A stretch of DNA of 64,000 bases from positions 53,688,419 to 53,752,418 of the forward strand of contig NC_134095.1 in assembly GCF_000715075.1 (NCBI RefSeq). Direction: 5' to 3'. Under the pieces are notes generated by a model. That model saw nothing but the letters and a program-made list of their open reading frames with translations, had not been told where the DNA came from and made no database searches. The position numbers and the translations under genes were made by a program. Source of the DNA: Nicotiana tabacum. Lineage: Eukaryota; Streptophyta; Magnoliopsida; Solanales; Solanaceae. This document shows, piece after piece, positions 1-12,165 of this stretch; within the stretch, counting starts at the first letter, position 1; each line of letters opens with the position of its first letter.

Positions 1-880
1 TATCGGATGCTCCAGCGAGTAGTAGGGACTGCACCATGGTGGCGACCAGTGGTTGAACTCCTCCCAAATGTATTCATATCCCAAACCGAAAGTGGTACCG
101 TGTTTCTTCAACTTGATAGGCTTAGCGATTCCTTGGAGATTCTTGCCAAGTCCCTTGCCAGGTTCGTATCTACACCAATTCAGTATACTTTCAATTTTGT
201 TATCCCACCATTTATCCTTGTCCACGGCGTTGACTCGCTCAATGTGATGGTAGGTTTCTCCACCTATCTTCCTTTTTCCTCTGATTGTTGGGATGGTTTG
301 GCAACTGTATATGGGATTGCTACTGTCGCCGTGAATAATTACCTCTTGGTGATTCCACTCGAATTTCACTGCTTGATGTAGGGTTTATGCTACAGCCCCA
401 GCGGCATGGATCCAGGGTCGTCCCAATAGCAAGTTTTAAAATGCTAGGACATCTATCACTTGAAAATCAACGTCGAACCAAGTCAGTCCCATTTGCAGAC
501 ACAAACTGATTTCCCCAATAGTGGACTTTGGGGGATCCATCGAAAGCTTTGACATTGATGGCTCCATCCTTGATCTCATGCAGGCTCTTTCCCAATGTTC
601 TAAGAGTCACCAATGGACAAATATTGAGGTTGGACCCTCCGTCAATCAGGATTCTGGTAATGAAATAATCTTCGCACTACACAGTGATATGCAATGCCTT
701 GTTGTGGCTTAGCCCTTCAGGTGGCAGCTCATCTTCGTGGAAAGTGATTTTGTGACTCTCTAATACTTTCCCTACCATGTTTGCCATTTCTCCTCTAGTT
801 ATATTGTTGGGCACATATGCCTCGCTCAGCACCTTCAATAAGGCATTCTTATGTGCGTCAGAGCTTTGTAGCAGAGCCAA
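1..880 (-). pseudogene. Element A protease and PR-RT linker, decayed
   Basis: Minus-strand translation gives a short lead-in ending LSHNKALHITV, one in-frame stop, then a retropepsin-like core with active-site residues D-G-G-S at 643-632 followed by NLN. Further on, a stretch typical of gypsy proteases (RPWIHAAGAVASTLHQAVKF) is readable around 420-340 in a shifted frame. The rest to position 1 looks like the linker ahead of reverse transcriptase. Most plant gypsy proteases have D-T/S-G at the catalytic site; D-G-G-S seems to be a lineage variant (from memory). At least one stop and one frameshift break the frame. It follows gag directly, as in other gypsy elements. Confidence 0.7.
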
Positions 881-889
881 GATAGAGAT

Positions 890-3265
890 CTAGGCTGGCA
901 TTTTGTTCAACTGATCAACGACCGAATACTCTTTGGCTTGTATCTTCCTCCAGAGATCATCAAGCCCAGCTTTAGTGACGGTTACTCGTCCAGAGGCCTG
1001 CTTACTGGACTTAGCTAGATGTTCTGGAGTATAAACCCTGCTGGTTCTTGTCATACCCTGTGCTACAATTGCTTCTCCAGATTTGGTTTTCCCTTTCCTT
1101 CTCGCCTCGGCGGTGTAATCCCATGGTATGGCCTTTGGGTGGAACGGTGTTACAGCTGCCATGGCCATCGGAATGGGCACCCTTGCTTTGGGAGGTAATA
1201 CAGCAACCTCAAATAGTACAGGTGCCTTTGGGGACCCAAACTCGACCTCAATAGGCCCTGGCGTCTTTGCAGAAGAAGGTGCTTCGAACTCAAGTGGTAT
1301 GGACATGTTCACTTCGGCATCTCCAGAAGGTTGCATCTGGACCACAATCGGGTTAAGGGGGACTGTTGGTTTCTTTGGCTCGTCACCTTTAGCGATCAAT
1401 CCAATCGACCATTTAGGGTCCCAATCGTCTTCTATCTCAATCATGTGAACACCTCCACCCTTGTGGTCTGGTAGAGGGTTGTTATGGATATTCGGAGTAG
1501 GCTCCTTTGCCACAATGATCTTGTTGTCAATCAAAGCTTGGATCTTATCCTTCAGAGAGCGGCACTCATCAATGGTATGCCCCTTCATGCCGGAATGGTA
1601 TGCACAGGTTTTGTTTGGGTTGACCCATTGGGAGGGGTTTTTGGGGTTTACGACAGGGATGGGGGTGACGTAACCAGCAGCTTTGAGCCTTTCATACAGC
1701 TGGTCGATAGGTTCAACAATGGCGGTATACTGTTTGGGGGTCTGCAGTCGAAGTTTGGTCGGGGTCTAGGGAAATTTTGGCGAGGGGGAGGTGATTGATA
1801 GTGGGCTTGTTGGATGTTGTAGGCTTGGTAGACAGGTGCGGGTTGAGAGTATCTGGGCGAAGTGGGCTGATATGTGGGAGGTGGAGATGATTGGTAAGTA
1901 GGTGGTGGAGCTTGGTAAGAGGGCAAGGGTGCTTGGTAATTTGGGGTAGGCTGATATGTGAGTGGAGGTAATGGGTAGGTTTGGTATTTGATTGGGGACT
2001 TTGTTCTCTGTGTAACCATCACGGCACTTACATCCCTTTTCTTGGACGTGCCACCAGACTGTAGAGCCTTGTTGGTGGCCTGTAATGCTCCAAAGTTTGT
2101 GACCATACCACTTTTAATACCTTCCTCGATCCTTTCCCCTAGCTTAATGATGTCGGAAAATTTCTGGCCTTCAATCAACATCAACCTCTCATAATATTAT
2201 GGGTCTTGAGCCCGGACGAAAAACCTATTCATTTGTTCTTCTTTTAAAGTCGGCCTAACCTTAGCAGCTTCTGATCTCCAACGAGTAGCATACTCTTGGA
2301 ATGTCTCTGTAGGTTTCTTCTTTAAGTTTTGGATGTAGAACACATCTGGCGCATTCTCCGTGTTGAATCTGAATCTGTCCATGAAATCGGACGTCATACT
2401 TACCCAATTCGACCACTTCTTCAGGTCTTAGCTAATGTACCAAGATAGAGCATCCCCTTTCAGGCTTCTCATAAATAGCTTCATGCGAATCTTTTCATCC
2501 TTCCCTACTCCGACCAGCTTGTCGCAGTAGGTCCTCAAATGGACTCTGGGATCCCCTGTGCCATCAAACATCTCGAACTTGGGAGGTTTGTACCCCTCGG
2601 GCAGTTCGACATCTGGCTGAATGCAAAGGTCTTCGTAATTCAATCCCCTAATCCCCTTGCTTCCTTCAACACCCTGAACTCGGCTAGTCAGCTTCTTGAG
2701 TTCTGCGGCCAGATTCCTGATAAGAGAGTCTTTATCATCAAACTCAGGTATGCTTGAAATAGGTTGAGTATAGTGTGGTATGGTTTCCACATAGATGGGG
2801 TGTTGTGGAGATGATCATTTGTAGAGTTTAGTGGTTCAGGGATGAGCAGTGGGTGTTGTTTGAAGTGTGGCATGTGTTGCTGTGGTGATGGGGAGCGAAT
2901 TGGTTTCGTGGTTTCGGGATGTTTAGTGGAGGTGTGGGGTTTTGAGTGTTGGGAAAGTTGACATCTGGGGTGGTGAGGGAAAACGACAAGCTTGCCAAGT
3001 TCCGAACTTAGTCCAGTTCTTCCTGAAATTTCAGGAACTTTTGCTCGAGCTGGGAGGCACTTTCCTTGGAAACCTGAATACCCTGAGGAACCTCTACCCT
3101 TTCAACTGAGTTCTCCTTTCTGATGTTGCTCAAATCTTCCATTTTTCCCTTGTTCTTGTTTCTGATAGGACTCGGAGGAGGAGGAGGGCCCTTAGATCTT
3201 GTGGAGTATGATGACGATGTCAGAGTGCACGAACTAAACTTTGGGGAGGGGAATAAAACAAACAA
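890..3265 (-). pseudogene. Element A gag polyprotein, decayed
   Basis: Gag would form the retroelement capsid and bind its RNA. From the 5' side: an N-terminal segment with a Pro-rich run and a coiled-coil-like stretch (3265-3008); a capsid (Retrotrans_gag-like) segment at 2790-2197 with GDPRVHLRTYCDKLVG, KGDALSWY and TFQEYATRWRSEAAKV; a Pro/Tyr/Gln-rich linker with repeated YQ-P-P units at 2000-1800; and a zinc knuckle CAYHSGMKGHTIDEC near 1605-1560. The segments starting at 2790, 2397 and 2184 share a frame and are separated only by stops; a frameshift near 1740 moves the zinc-knuckle part to another frame, and another lies upstream of 2790. Clearly a pseudogene. Confidence 0.8.
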
Positions 3266-3549
3266 AAAAATAAAAATGAAGGTAGCAAGTTAGTGTGGGT
3301 TGTAAGAAAAAGAAGTTGCGATATTTAAACACATAGTGCGAGAATGTAATTCATGTCCTAATTTGGGAGCCTCGTTGTGCCTGAGGTAGGCCTAGCGACA
3401 AGTTGATTTGGAGAACTTATAATGCTAAATGCCTCATTTTATTGATAAAATAAGACGAATCCCACAACGACACTAAAAATAGCAGAAAGTAAAATGTCAC
3501 TAATGGCCATTGGCCTTATTACATTCTTAAAGCAAAGAAAAGACTCCTA

Positions 3550-3898
3550 GCTACTTGGTCCCAGAAGGACCTTCTTCAGGTTGAATGATTTCGTTGATCA
3601 GATCCTCCAGCTCGCGTAGACTTTCTAGTAAGAATGCCCTCGCCAGGCGTTCTCCTTTGCCTTACTCATCGTTTTGACAGTCGGTGACTCTTTTCCTTAC
3701 TTTCCCTTCCAACTCCAGCAGACTGTATTCCAGATATTCCAGCTTCTTACTAGCCCTGGTGACTCTCTCTTTCAATTCGTTGATTTGGTTACTTGATGGG
3801 ATGTTCCTCCACCAGGTCAGCAAGAGTGAGGGTATGTTGACCATTCCAAAGTCGGGAACTTTGTCATTTATTTTTGCAAAACAAAAGGGTGAGGCCAT
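3550..3898 (-). pseudogene. Element A upstream ORF (Ogre ORF1-like), one stop
   Basis: A minus-strand frame of about 115 codons begins MASPFCFAKINDKV and ends EEGPSGTK, with a single in-frame TAA at about 3662. It is rich in Leu, Glu, Lys and Arg with heptad-like spacing (LKERVTRASKKLEYLEYSLL), so a coiled coil is likely. It lies between the PBS and gag, where Ogre elements carry an extra ORF1 of unknown function. Assignment rests on position and composition; sequence identity to known ORF1 proteins was not tested. Confidence 0.5.
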
Positions 3899-4549
3899 AC
3901 TTCTGACAAATTCGGCTATTAAATATCAACAATTAGCATGAGCAGTATTTAGTTCTAAAAATAAATGCACAGACATGGTAGCGTCCGTTTGGGTTTCAAG
4001 GAAACCCAGTGGGCTTTGGACAAGGCTATCTTAAAGAGTCATTATGCGGACAGCATAATTGACTCGACTAGGTTTGACAGTGATGCATGCACAATTGAAC
4101 AGAGTAAGGTTTCTATGGGTATTAGACTGGTACCCTTGAGCGGACAACTCAAGAAGGAAAGGCACGGAACCGTCGACTGCACCGCTGATCGACTGGTTTT
4201 ACCGCAAATACGTCTTTGCCAAATTTAGGGGGTGATAAAATTTGAAGGGCGCAACCACTCATTATAAGCGTTGCTATGGTATTTTTTTTGGCACGAGTGG
4301 AATATGATGTTGAATATGCAATTACAAGAATGAAACAAGTTGTCACGTATTTGCACGTTCATAAAGTAATTATTACAATAATTGCTCATAATTACAACGG
4401 CATTGAAGGAAAACGGTAAAAGAAAGCATTAAAGAAAAGAAACAAAGAGCCAAGTCAGTTTCATAGCAGAAAAGAGGTAAAGACATTAAATAAAGGTAAT
4501 AAAGAAGCAGTGAAGTCACAAGTAACATGAGATGGTAAAAGCCTAAAGA

Positions 4550-4569
4550 AGTCCCCCGCAGAGTCGCCA
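4550..4569 (-). other. Element A primer binding site
   Basis: On the minus strand TGGCGACTCTGCGGGGGAC follows the LTR end directly. This would pair with the 3' end of a tRNA; from memory Ogre elements use tRNA-Arg with a very similar PBS. It fixes the LTR boundary at 4570 and the element's orientation. Confidence 0.7.
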
Positions 4570-7500
4570 TGCTGTCGCGCCCCCTTTTTCTAAAAGCGAA
4601 ATCGGGTTCATGACATTTGGGAGGACAACTCGTTCCCTCTTGGGAATTGGTTTTTTGGGTTGAAGAGTCGCCACCTAATAATTAAAGTGGATTAGGACAC
4701 TAAAGAAGAGTTCGAGTTGGAAAATCAGAGTTCGGGTAAGGGCTAGAAATTATCTCGAGGGGAAGGTGTTAGGCACCCCCCAAGATCCACTAGTGTGGTT
4801 CCCGGCCATGTTACAATTGTGATTTAACTAACAAGTAAGCAAATAAAGGTCTCAAATAGAAGGGGATTTACATAGCAAGTGAATTGAAAGTTTGAATAAA
4901 GATAAAGAAAATAGAAATCTTAAGCAAATAGTTTGGACAGTTAAAAAAGGGATAACAAGTAAAGGGGAAGGGGTCCTAGGTTTACAAACAATATGGATCA
5001 CATCAATGCAATACCCGGTAATCACTCCTCAGAAAAGGGGTCGCATGTGGTATTAGCGCACCGGTCATCATGTCCAAATCTACCCTTTCCCACCCCGTTA
5101 AGGTATTAAACGCGGAATAGTGTCGTTACTTATTGCATATTATTACCCGTCCCGATCCTATCAGTCCCGAAGGTATTTGGAACTACTAGTCCTAAAGGGA
5201 GGGAGGTTGGGGCTTTTCAGAGTTTTAAAAGGACAAAATTCTAATGCGACAAACAAAACACATAAGCAAGTAGGGGGAAACAAATAGCAGTTTAAGGGCT
5301 CAAATAAACCTCCTCACTTAAAGGAGCAAATTATTTAGCATGACTTCAAATACTGGTTATAGTCTGAATTAAATTTAAAGCGGTAGGACATGCTGCTTCA
5401 TCACATATTTCTCAGATGAGGAGCCCGAATTAGGCCTTGTCTGGTTGCAATTTATTAAAACTGACACAGTTAAACAATTACCTACTGCTTACCTAGGTGG
5501 AAGTATACTGATTTTAAAGAAGGGTTACTGATTTTAGAACCAATTAAATTCTGCAGATATTAAACAAACATTACTACTGATTTTAGACTTATAGATAAAA
5601 TAGACAAATCAGATTCAGACGGCTGCTCCTATAGGCATGATTTCTAAGTGTTATTGATTTTAAAACGATTATGTAAGTGCAGGAGCCCTATATGTGTGGT
5701 ATCTAGAATGAAGTTGATTATTATTAAACCTATGATTGTTTTCCTAACGACAAATAAATATGCAGAAATGCAGAAACAAAACTATAGTCATGATTTCTAT
5801 ATGCAGAAACTTATAGGCATGGTTTCTAATGCAGTGATGAAACAACTTATAAGCAAGATTTCTACGTGTAATGCATAACTTATAGGCAGGATTTCTAAAT
5901 GCCTAAGTGCAGAAACTTATCATGATTTCTATATGCAGAAACTTATAGGCATGGTTTCTAATGTAATAATGAGACGACTTATAGGCAGGAGTACTATATG
6001 ATATGCATAAATGCAGAATTTGTAAATAGTAATCCCTATGAGCATGATGTCTACCCATATGCATACATAAATGACCCTCCCTTTTTCACTAGAACCCCAT
6101 AGTTATTACAAATCATTACAGACCCGAATAAATCAAAAAAGTACATCAGAACTTCCAGCTGCAACCAAACAACCTAATTCAGACTCAAGGCCTAGCAATA
6201 TGAGATAAACCAACTTCCAGGATCCATTTTCCAAAAGCCTTTCTCTTATTTGGGATGTGTCAAAGTTCCCAAGAGTCTCAAAGGGACTCAGGGCAGTGCT
6301 TACACCCCAAATACATTGCAGAATTTGATTATAGTGCAGTGTGGAAGAGTCAGCCCTCAAATGTCCAAGTTCATAGGGAACTCAGGGTCCCAAAGCATGG
6401 CTCATAAGAGGGGGATAGAACTTAAAATCTAAGAGTAAGTGTATGTACATATAGGGGGATTAGGGAAGGCCATGGCAGGCTGGTGGTCATGCCCCAGCAA
6501 TTTAAGAGTGCTGGCACACCCCTGACCAGCTTGTCAGCCAAAGTTGGGAGTTAAGATCCATTAAGGATCAGGTTTGGACCTGGGCAGTATGTTGGATACT
6601 ACCAGGCCATGAACCTCAACTCAAACACATAGAAGGAAATAGGGGTAGGGATATATAACAGAAAATAGATTCAAGGAAAGAACACACATAGTTAATATTA
6701 ATCATGAACAACAAAGTAAACAGGATTGCAGAAAACTGTAAATAAACACATAGGGGTGAGGCAGGAAAGCTAAATTAGAACATACCAGTTTCAGGGAAAA
6801 CAAACAAGTAAAAGTAGTCTTGAAAAAGCCAAGTTGCAAGCAAAAGTTCCAAGAAATCCCAGAAAAGAGCAGAATGTTGTAAGAGTATTGAACTTAAAGC
6901 AATAAAGTGTGTAATTAAGTTGAAAGTATTGATCTAAAAGTTCGAGGTATTGAACTCGAAGTGCTCTTAAAAGTGCAGAAGGGTAGTCTCTTTTATAGTG
7001 CAGAGAAACAAGTAAGAAAGGCAAGGAAATATCATTGAAATCGGTCTCCCTTTAGTTAAGGGATTCTGATTCCAACGGGTAAAAGCCAGTTAAGGAAATA
7101 AATTTTAATTAAAACCTTTCAAAGTAGCACAAAAGGGGTAAATACATAGAAGTTATTTAAGGAAAACCATCAATGGTACATATTTTATGCCAAATATGGC
7201 AAGGGAATCAATCAAACATCCATGAAACCAAAATTATAGGTTCAATTCGAATAAACCAAGTCAACAAAGGTAAAGAGGGATCAATTAAAGGAAATCAGTA
7301 ACAATTAGTCAGGGCTTATTTTTAGGAATTCGAAATCAATCAATTAGTTGGTAAAAACCTTTTGAAAGAGAAATTTCACATATATAAAGCATACCAACCA
7401 AACGAAAGGAATCATCATGTTACTCAGAAAAAGAGTCTAACATTAAAAGCCTTAGAGTCACAAACAAAAGGGGAATCGAGTTCAGTTACAGACTCATAGT

Positions 7501-9170
7501 GAGTCTGAAAGCCTAGGGTCCCAAAGTGGAACCCTAATATCACTTGCCAAAGAAACCCCCAAATCCTAGGGTTTCGAATTGAGTCATACATAGAGGTGAG
7601 AGAGCAGGTCATTGAAAGAGGCTCAGAAGTCTCTTCCAAAGACTTTATGAGAAACAAACATACATGATAGAAAGAATTGATTCAAGGTCATGAGAACATG
7701 TTTGAGAAAACTCGGAGTTTAAGCAAGTTCAGAAGAAAGAGATGATATGAGCTTAAACAAAAGCAGGTGAAATATGCTTAGTAAGAACACAAATGGAGCT
7801 AAATAAAGTGAACAAAATCAAAGAACTCACAGTAAACACATATAGTAGAAGAGTAAGGAAAACATAACAAGGATTAACATGTGAATACAAGAGTAACGTG
7901 TATAGTAGAAAAAGGAAGTAGAAGAACAGTACATGAGTAGTAAAAGAAGTCATACGAGCATAACACAAACAAACACACATAAAGAAAGAACAAAAAGAAT
8001 CAGAAAGATGCTTTTGAAAAACCTTTTAGAAACCCTAAATCGAAATTAAACGATTTTGAAAAGAGAATTTGGGGAAAACCTTTAAAAAGTTCAATAGAAC
8101 ACAGACATTTTCCAGATCTAAGAAAATAAGCAAGTAAGGAACCTCGGACAGCTTAAGGTTTCAGAGAAAACCCTAGAAATGAGAAAGGTCTTGAGGAAAG
8201 TTAGATCCTGAGTCGAAAAGGCTCATATTGCTTGAACATGTCGGAGTAATGGCCGGAGAAGCCATAGATCTACAGATCTGAAAAGGATCTGAAGAGAGCC
8301 ATTGAAGTCGGGTCTCGAAGCTTCGAACAACCATGGTTTACTGATGGAGGGGAGTGAGTGCCAACCATCCATGTCCTGAGAAGCCATGGATTCCGGTGGA
8401 GTGGTGGTTGAAGAGGGGTAAAAGGAGGCTAGGGTTTCGGAGAGTTTGAGAGATGAGAGGTTTCAAAGGAGGCTGAGAGATGGGAAATGAGGGATTAGAG
8501 TAGTCGTTTGGGGTTAAAAAAGGTAAGGGTAGTTTATGGCCGTTGATCAAAATGAACAACGGCCTGGATCAATAGTAGGAACCGGGAGGGTCATTTGGAA
8601 TTGGGTCGTGGGTTGGGTACAAATGGAATTGGGCTAGTTTATTGAGTCAACTTAAGGCTACAATTAAAATGTAATGGGGCTATTGTTGAAATAAAAATGG
8701 GGCTAAATATTAAATAGCCAATTTCCCTTTTTATTTTATAAAAAAAAGTGAAGATGATTTTAAAAGCAAATGAAAAGTACTGAAATAATTAATAGTATAT
8801 AAATATTAATTTAAAAATATTGGACCCAATTTTACAATTATAAAATGCTATTAATCTTAAAGTAAGCTATAATTGCAATTATATGCAATTTAGTCTGTTA
8901 AATAACAAATAAATTTTTAAAAATATACAACAAATCACCTTAACTATATTTTAGTATAATATGAGAATAAAATAAGTTATTCACCAAAATAATAATCTTG
9001 GGAATAATTATTGGATTTTGTACTGCTAAAAATAGACTGTAAATTGATTTTAAAATCTTAAAAATTAGGAAAAAATACCAAAACTCTTGGGCATGCTTAT
9101 ATATGTATGTACATGCTATTTTGAAAGTATTTTGTATATAAAAATACATAGAGAAAAATTGGGTATCAAC
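4570..9170 (-). repeat. Element A 5' LTR (~4.6 kb)
   Basis: On the minus strand it begins TGTTGATACCCAATTTT at 9170 and ends GGGGGCGCGACAGCA at 4570, so it has TG...CA termini and abuts the PBS. Near its 3' end (4810-4580) it has the GGTGCCTAACACCTTC and GGTGGCGACTCT blocks, also present in modified form in the LTR of element B. No coding gene is supported inside; the short open frames have no recognisable domains. Composition is AT-rich, especially at 8650-9170. Several short repeats containing GCAGAAACTTATAGGCA-like units occur at 5640-6000. Confidence 0.7.
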
Positions 9171-10359
9171 ATCCCCCGAAGTCGAGAGTGGGGCAAATTT
9201 TCTTAGAAATCCCATCAAAATTCCCCAGACCTAAAGAAACTGGGGCAGAAGTTTTAATTTTGCCAAAAGATATGATTCCAAAAGTTGTAATTTTTTACCC
9301 TTTCATCTTAAATTATTTTGAGCCTTCATGCCACCATTTCTTTCCAACCATGTCCAAAAGCCTACATTACGGTCCAATGAAAGACCTTCCGACCAATATT
9401 TAAGGATGCCAAATCAAGTGTGTGGTCAAAATGTGATCTTCCTACATCATGGGTAATACTTTGTTCTCATCGCAAAGAGAAAAAATGATAAATGAGAGAG
9501 TCTTATAGGTAAAAACCCTCATGGGCACCGTAAAGTGACGGTGAGTTGAGAAAAGAAAAGATGAGAGAGGCTTGATGGTGAAAACCTTTCAGGGCACTAC
9601 AAGTCAATTGAGGATTGTGGACAAGATGGGACAATTGAAGCGCTGAAGCCCAGTTTCACAGCGAAGAGGTACAACAAGAGTTGAATATTAGACTTGCTTG
9701 AGAGATTAGGCCACTTAATCCAAAGGTGCATGTCATGGTCATTAGAGTTGGTATCCACATCTGATAAGTTTCTACTTTGTAATTTTCTTGTTAGGTATCA
9801 TCTCTTTCCCTTGTCCTTTATTTTGTTCCTGTTGTTTTTATTTGAGTCCCTTCTTGAGTCTGTTTGGTTAGAACAAGTGAGAAATGACTTCAAAATCTGT
9901 TACCAACTCTCCAATTGCACAAAGAAGAGTCTGGCTAGCACATTAAAGTGGCCTAAGTCAGGAAAGAATAGTATGCGTACTTAGTTGATAACAATTAACA
10001 AGCTTTGGGATTCATGTGAAATGCAAAGGTTCGGTAAATGTCAATTCATGCGGAAAATGTAACAGATAGAGGATGTTGGGATCGAATGGAGCATAGGTGT
10101 TTTCTGCGATAAGGGTTGAAAGAAATGGGTAGTCGATAATAGTCAAGGTCGTCCAAGTTGAAATCAAAGTTATCTTGGCAAATGCAGAAGCAGTCGCCTT
10201 CAAGGTCAAGGCCACAAACTAACCACCGTGTTTTAAACTCACAAGTTTTCTTTGTCTAAAATAGGTATGAAGGTTATGTTCATAAAAAGCTTGAATTTTT
10301 CAAGTGTAATGCACCAATTCTACTTGCGCAAAGGCTATTGAGAAGATCACACATCACCC
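9171..10359 (+). other. Element B 3' internal region, non-coding
   Basis: This holds GGGGCA-rich sequence at the junction with element A, then two similar short blocks around 9500-9600 (gagagtcttataggtaaaaacc and gagaggcttgatggtgaaaacc). I see no credible ORF or domain. It is interpreted as post-integrase sequence of element B. Confidence 0.5.
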
Positions 10360-12165
10360 TAGGAGAAGCACTTCCTAATTTGGGCCTTTCAAGTTATATT
10401 TTATTTTAGGAGACGCACTTCCTAAATTGAGATTTTTACCCTAGGAGATGTACTTCCTAGTTTAAGTCATTTAAGTCCATCCTTGGGAGATGCACTTCCT
10501 AGTTTTGGTCCATGCAAGTTTTACCCATAAGAGACGCACTTCCTAGGCTGAGTTTTTCAAGTTATATTTTTATTTTAGGAGACGCACTACCTAATGTTGG
10601 TCATTTAAATTCATCCCTAGGAGATGCACATCCTAGTTGGAGTCATTGAAGTTTTACCCGTTAGGAGACGCACTTCCTAGTAGGGGTCTTTCAGATTATA
10701 CTTGTTAGGAGACGCACTTCCTAGATTTGGTCATTTAAATTCATTCCTAGTAGACGCACTTCCTATTTTGAGTCATTAAAGTTTCACCTCTAGGAGACGC
10801 ACTTCCTAGTCTAGGTTTTTCAGGTTATACTATTTACGAGACGCACTTCCTAAATTAAGAGTTTACCCCTAGGAGACGCACTTCCAAGTCTGGGTCTTTC
10901 AGGATATACCTTTAGGAGATGCACTTCCTAAATTGAGAGTTCATTCCTAGGAGATGCACTTCCTAGTTTGAGTCATTGAAGTTTCACCCGTAAGAGATGC
11001 ACTTTCTAAATTAAGAGTTTACCCCTAGAAGATGCACTTCCTAGTCTGGGTCTTTCAGGTTATATTCTGTTTTAGGAGACGCACTTCCTAAACTGAGTTT
11101 CACCCCTAGGAGACGTACTTCCTGGTTTGGGTCTTTCAAGTTATATTTTAAATTAGGAGACGCACTTCCTAAATTGAAATTTTACCCCTAGGAGACGCAC
11201 TTCCTAGTTTGGGTCATTTAAGTTCATTCCTAAGAGACGCACTTCCTAGCTTTTCTCATTTAAGTCCATTCCTAGGAGACGCACTTCCTAACTTTGGTCA
11301 TTTAAGTTCATTCCTAGGAGACGCACTTCCTAGCTTTTCTCATTTAAGTCCATTCCTAGGAGACACATTTCCTAACTTTGGTCATTTAAGTTCATTCCTA
11401 GGAGACGCACTTCCTAGTTCGAGTCATTGAAGTTTCACCCCTATGAGACGCACTTCCTAGTCAGGGTTTTTCAGGTTATATTTTTGTTTTAGGAGACGCA
11501 CTTCCTAAATTGAGATTTTACCCCTAAGAGATGCACTTCCTAGTTTGAGTCATTTAAGTTCACCCTAGGAGATGCACTTCCTAGTCTAGGTTTTTCAGGT
11601 TATATTTTTGTTTTAGGCGATGCACTTCTTAAATTGAGAATTTACCCCTAGGAGACGCACTTCCTAGTTTTGGGTTATTTAACACACTTCCTAAATTGAG
11701 ATTTTATCCCTAGGAGACACACTTCCTAGTTTGAGTCATTTAAGTTCATTCCTAGGAGACGCACTTCCTAGTTTGAGTCATTGAAGTTTTACCCCTAGGA
11801 GACACACTTCCTAATCTGGGTCTTTTAGGTTCATTATTAGGGGACGCACTTCCTAGTTTGAGTAATTGAAGTTTCACCCCTAGGAGACGCACTTCCTAGT
11901 CTGTGTCTTTCAGGTTATATTTTTACTTTAGGAGATGCACTTCCCAAATTGAAATTTTACCCCTAGGAAGCGCACTTCCTAGTTTTGGTTCATTCAAGTT
12001 ATATCTCTTAGGAGACGCACTTCCTAGTTTGAATCAATCGAGTTTTATCCTATTATCCTTGGGATAAGCACTTCCCAGTTTGGGTCATTCAGGTTCTATT
12101 CTTAGCAAACGAACTTACTAGTCAAATATTCTTAGTTTGATCCACAGAAGACGCACATCCTAGTC
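10360..12165 (+). repeat. ~42-bp tandem array of hairpin units
   Basis: Roughly 40 imperfect units, each centred on GGAGACGCACTTCC, with a basic period of 42 bp (for example unit starts at 11229 and 11271) and longer variants carrying AGTTATATTTT-type inserts. Each unit has an inverted repeat: CTAGGA...TCCTAG or TTTAGGA...TCCTAAA around an ~8-nt loop. It sits in the 3' non-coding part of element B. Tandem repeats in this position are known for Ogre/Tat elements (established knowledge). A 73-codon open frame at 11209-11430 arises only because 42 is a multiple of three. Confidence 0.9.

Larger units (their letters stand above)
1..9170 (-). mobile_element. Element A: Ogre-like Ty3/gypsy LTR retrotransposon, 5' part
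   Basis: Read on the minus strand this gives, in order, a long 5' LTR (9170 to 4570), a primer binding site, a 5' leader with a small coiled-coil ORF, gag with a zinc knuckle, and an aspartic protease; reverse transcriptase and the 3' LTR would lie beyond the left edge. The ~4.6-kb LTR, the TGGCGACTC-type PBS and an extra ORF ahead of gag are traits of the Ogre/Tat branch. Coding parts carry several stops and frameshifts, so the copy is not autonomous. It appears to be inserted in element B at 9170/9171; the 5-bp duplication cannot be checked because the other end is outside the window. Confidence 0.8.

Noticed and set aside
1048..1798. Plus-strand open frames of 68-106 codons over element A gag
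   Set aside because: They are antisense shadows of the gag pseudogene on the minus strand and carry no domain.
8338..8559. 73-codon minus-strand frame in the LTR of element A
   Set aside because: No domain and no conservation signal; LTR sequence.
11209..11430. 73-codon open frame encoding a repeated FLGDALPSFSHLS peptide
   Set aside because: It exists only because the 42-bp tandem unit is a multiple of three; the array is non-coding elsewhere and the frame is not kept across it.
10360..12165. Possible CRISPR-like array because of regular short repeats
   Set aside because: Plant nuclear context; the units are imperfect with repeat-derived spacers and no cas genes. It is a satellite-like array within a retroelement.
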